From Mycolicibacterium mageritense (GTDB lineage Bacteria; Actinomycetota; Actinomycetes; Mycobacteriales; Mycobacteriaceae), in contig NZ_AP022567.1 in the NCBI RefSeq assembly GCF_010727475.1, forward strand, positions 3,534,001-3,598,000: a stretch of 64,000 nt of DNA, in the 5' to 3' direction. The notes below the pieces were generated by a model. That model did no database searches. It had not been told where the DNA came from and saw only the letters and a program-made list of their open reading frames with translations. Shown in pieces: positions 63,140 through 64,000 of the stretch. Position numbers and translations under genes: made by a program. Each line of letters begins with the position of its first letter. Positions within the stretch are counted from its first letter, which is position 1.

Positions 63140-64000
63140 CACGCGCCCGCTCCGGCCGGGGTCTTGTCCGAAGCCCGGACGAACGGGTCGCCGTAGACGT
63201 CCTGAGCATCTCGCTTGAGAGTGCAGTAGGCATAGACACCGGCAGCGAATACCGTTGCGGCGATGACATAGAACGTCGGCTGGTAACCGATCGAGTCACG
63301 CAGCGCGCCGAGCGGCTGGGACAGGATGACGTTGCCGACCTGCGCCGAGATCTGGAACCCGACCATGTACAGGGTCGCCGAAAGCGTGGCCGGGAAGTGC
63401 AGCGTGAAGTAGCGGAAGATCGCCAGGATGAAGAGCGGAACCTCGATGGCGTGGAACATCTTCACGATGGACACGATGACCGCGTCGTCGAACACCGCGG
63501 TGCCGAGGATCCGCACACACATGACGGATACGCCCAGCAGGAGCGTGGCGCGAACCCCGACCTTGCGCATGAGGATCGGGACGAAACCCATCATCGTCGC
63601 TTCCACGAATACCTGGACAGAGTTGAGCACGCCATAGATCTGCTGGCCGCGTTCTTCGGTCTCGAACAGGCTCGTATAGAACTCGGGGAACATCTGCTGG
63701 TCGTAGACCGTGTAGAAGGTCCAGGTGAACAGCACGAACACGATGATGAGCCACAATCGCGGCAGTTTGAGCAAGCCGGCCATCTCGCGAAGGCTGGGAG
63801 TCTGCGGGTGGCTGCTGTGGCCTGCGGCCAACGGTACCGACGATGTTCTCCAGAACAGTTGCACCAGCAGGCAGGCGATGCCGAAGAGCGAGCCACCGAT
63901 GAAGTTCAGCGTCGGGTTGATGGTGAACAGGAACCCTGCCATGAGGGCCGCGAGTGCATAACCGAACGAGCCCCACATGCGGGCCTGGCCGTACTCGAAC
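63139..64000 (-). CDS. LacY/CscB-type oligosaccharide:H+ symporter, 5' part beyond window
   Basis: The visible C-terminal 286 residues are a major facilitator protein of the LacY/CscB group, beginning in EYGQARMWGSFGYALAALMA. Hydrophobic segments include LIIVFVLFTWTFYTVYDQQM, LPLGALRD-like SQPLGALRDSIGYQPTFYVI and a charged end. The frame is open to the window edge at 64000, so the start is missing. Coupling to the GH32 gene suggests sucrose as substrate. Confidence 0.88.
   Translation of the reverse strand, partial: FEYGQARMWGSFGYALAALMAGFLFTINPTLNFIGGSLFGIACLLVQLFWRTSSVPLAAGHSSHPQTPSLREMAGLLKLPRLWLIIVFVLFTWTFYTVYDQQMFPEFYTSLFETEERGQQIYGVLNSVQVFVEATMMGFVPILMRKVGVRATLLLGVSVMCVRILGTAVFDDAVIVSIVKMFHAIEVPLFILAIFRYFTLHFPATLSATLYMVGFQISAQVGNVILSQPLGALRDSIGYQPTFYVIAATVFAAGVYAYCTLKRDAQDVYGDPFVRASDKTPAGAGA

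Overview
The window looks like a fast-growing mycobacterium close to Mycolicibacterium smegmatis. The sequence is very GC-rich and many starts are GTG. Genes are packed into operons with 1-8 nt ATGA, GTGA or TGATG overlaps. The block from about 33.8 to 59.0 kb carries the cholesterol catabolic genes in an order I recognise from M. tuberculosis Rv3534c-Rv3553. No database search was run; identities come from motifs, family knowledge and gene order.

Left third (1-19.4 kb), accessory. A C4-dicarboxylate carrier is coupled to a LysR regulator. A large LuxR-type ATPase regulator (3023-5665) faces a six-member minus-strand operon: CHAT caspase-like protein, metallophosphoesterase, a 22-codon bridging ORF, alpha/beta hydrolase, an unrecognised protein and a GMC sterol-oxidase-like enzyme. 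The same 18-bp palindrome lies upstream of the LuxR gene and of this operon, which suggests one regulon. A second minus-strand operon follows: a 41-residue membrane protein, P450, ferredoxin-type reductase, Rieske oxygenase, an 18-codon bridging ORF and a ChoD-like GMC enzyme. It diverges from a PucR/CdaR-type regulator.

Selenium block (19.4-29.1 kb). A formate dehydrogenase operon has an alpha subunit with an in-frame TGA (Sec190) and a SECIS hairpin. Beside it are selD, the selenocysteine tRNA, selA and selB, so most of the dedicated Sec machinery sits with its client.

Prenyl-FMN block (29.2-33.8 kb). Two UbiD-family (de)carboxylases (one apparently frameshifted near its C-terminus) and an SRPBCC protein diverge from a TIGR02444-like protein and ubiX. 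The substrate is unknown.

Steroid block (33.8-59.0 kb). IpdC, IpdB, IpdA and EchA20, with two divergent SDR genes, share a KstR2-type operator. FadA5 diverges from CYP125-FadE28-FadE29-ChsH2-ChsH1-Ltp2 with two KstR-type operators between them. KstD and a MaoC hydratase diverge from HsaE-HsaG-HsaF with another KstR-type operator. Together these cover side-chain removal, ring A/B opening and parts of ring C/D degradation. Inside this block are two secreted histidine phosphatases, a Ddn-like protein, a possible ESX-secreted protein pair and a DUF559-like protein flanked by palindromic repeats.

Right end (59.0-64.0 kb): a haemophore-like secreted protein, a RecQ-like helicase with a phosphoribosyltransferase-like tail (RqlH type), and a sucrose hydrolase with a LacY-type permease cut by the window edge.
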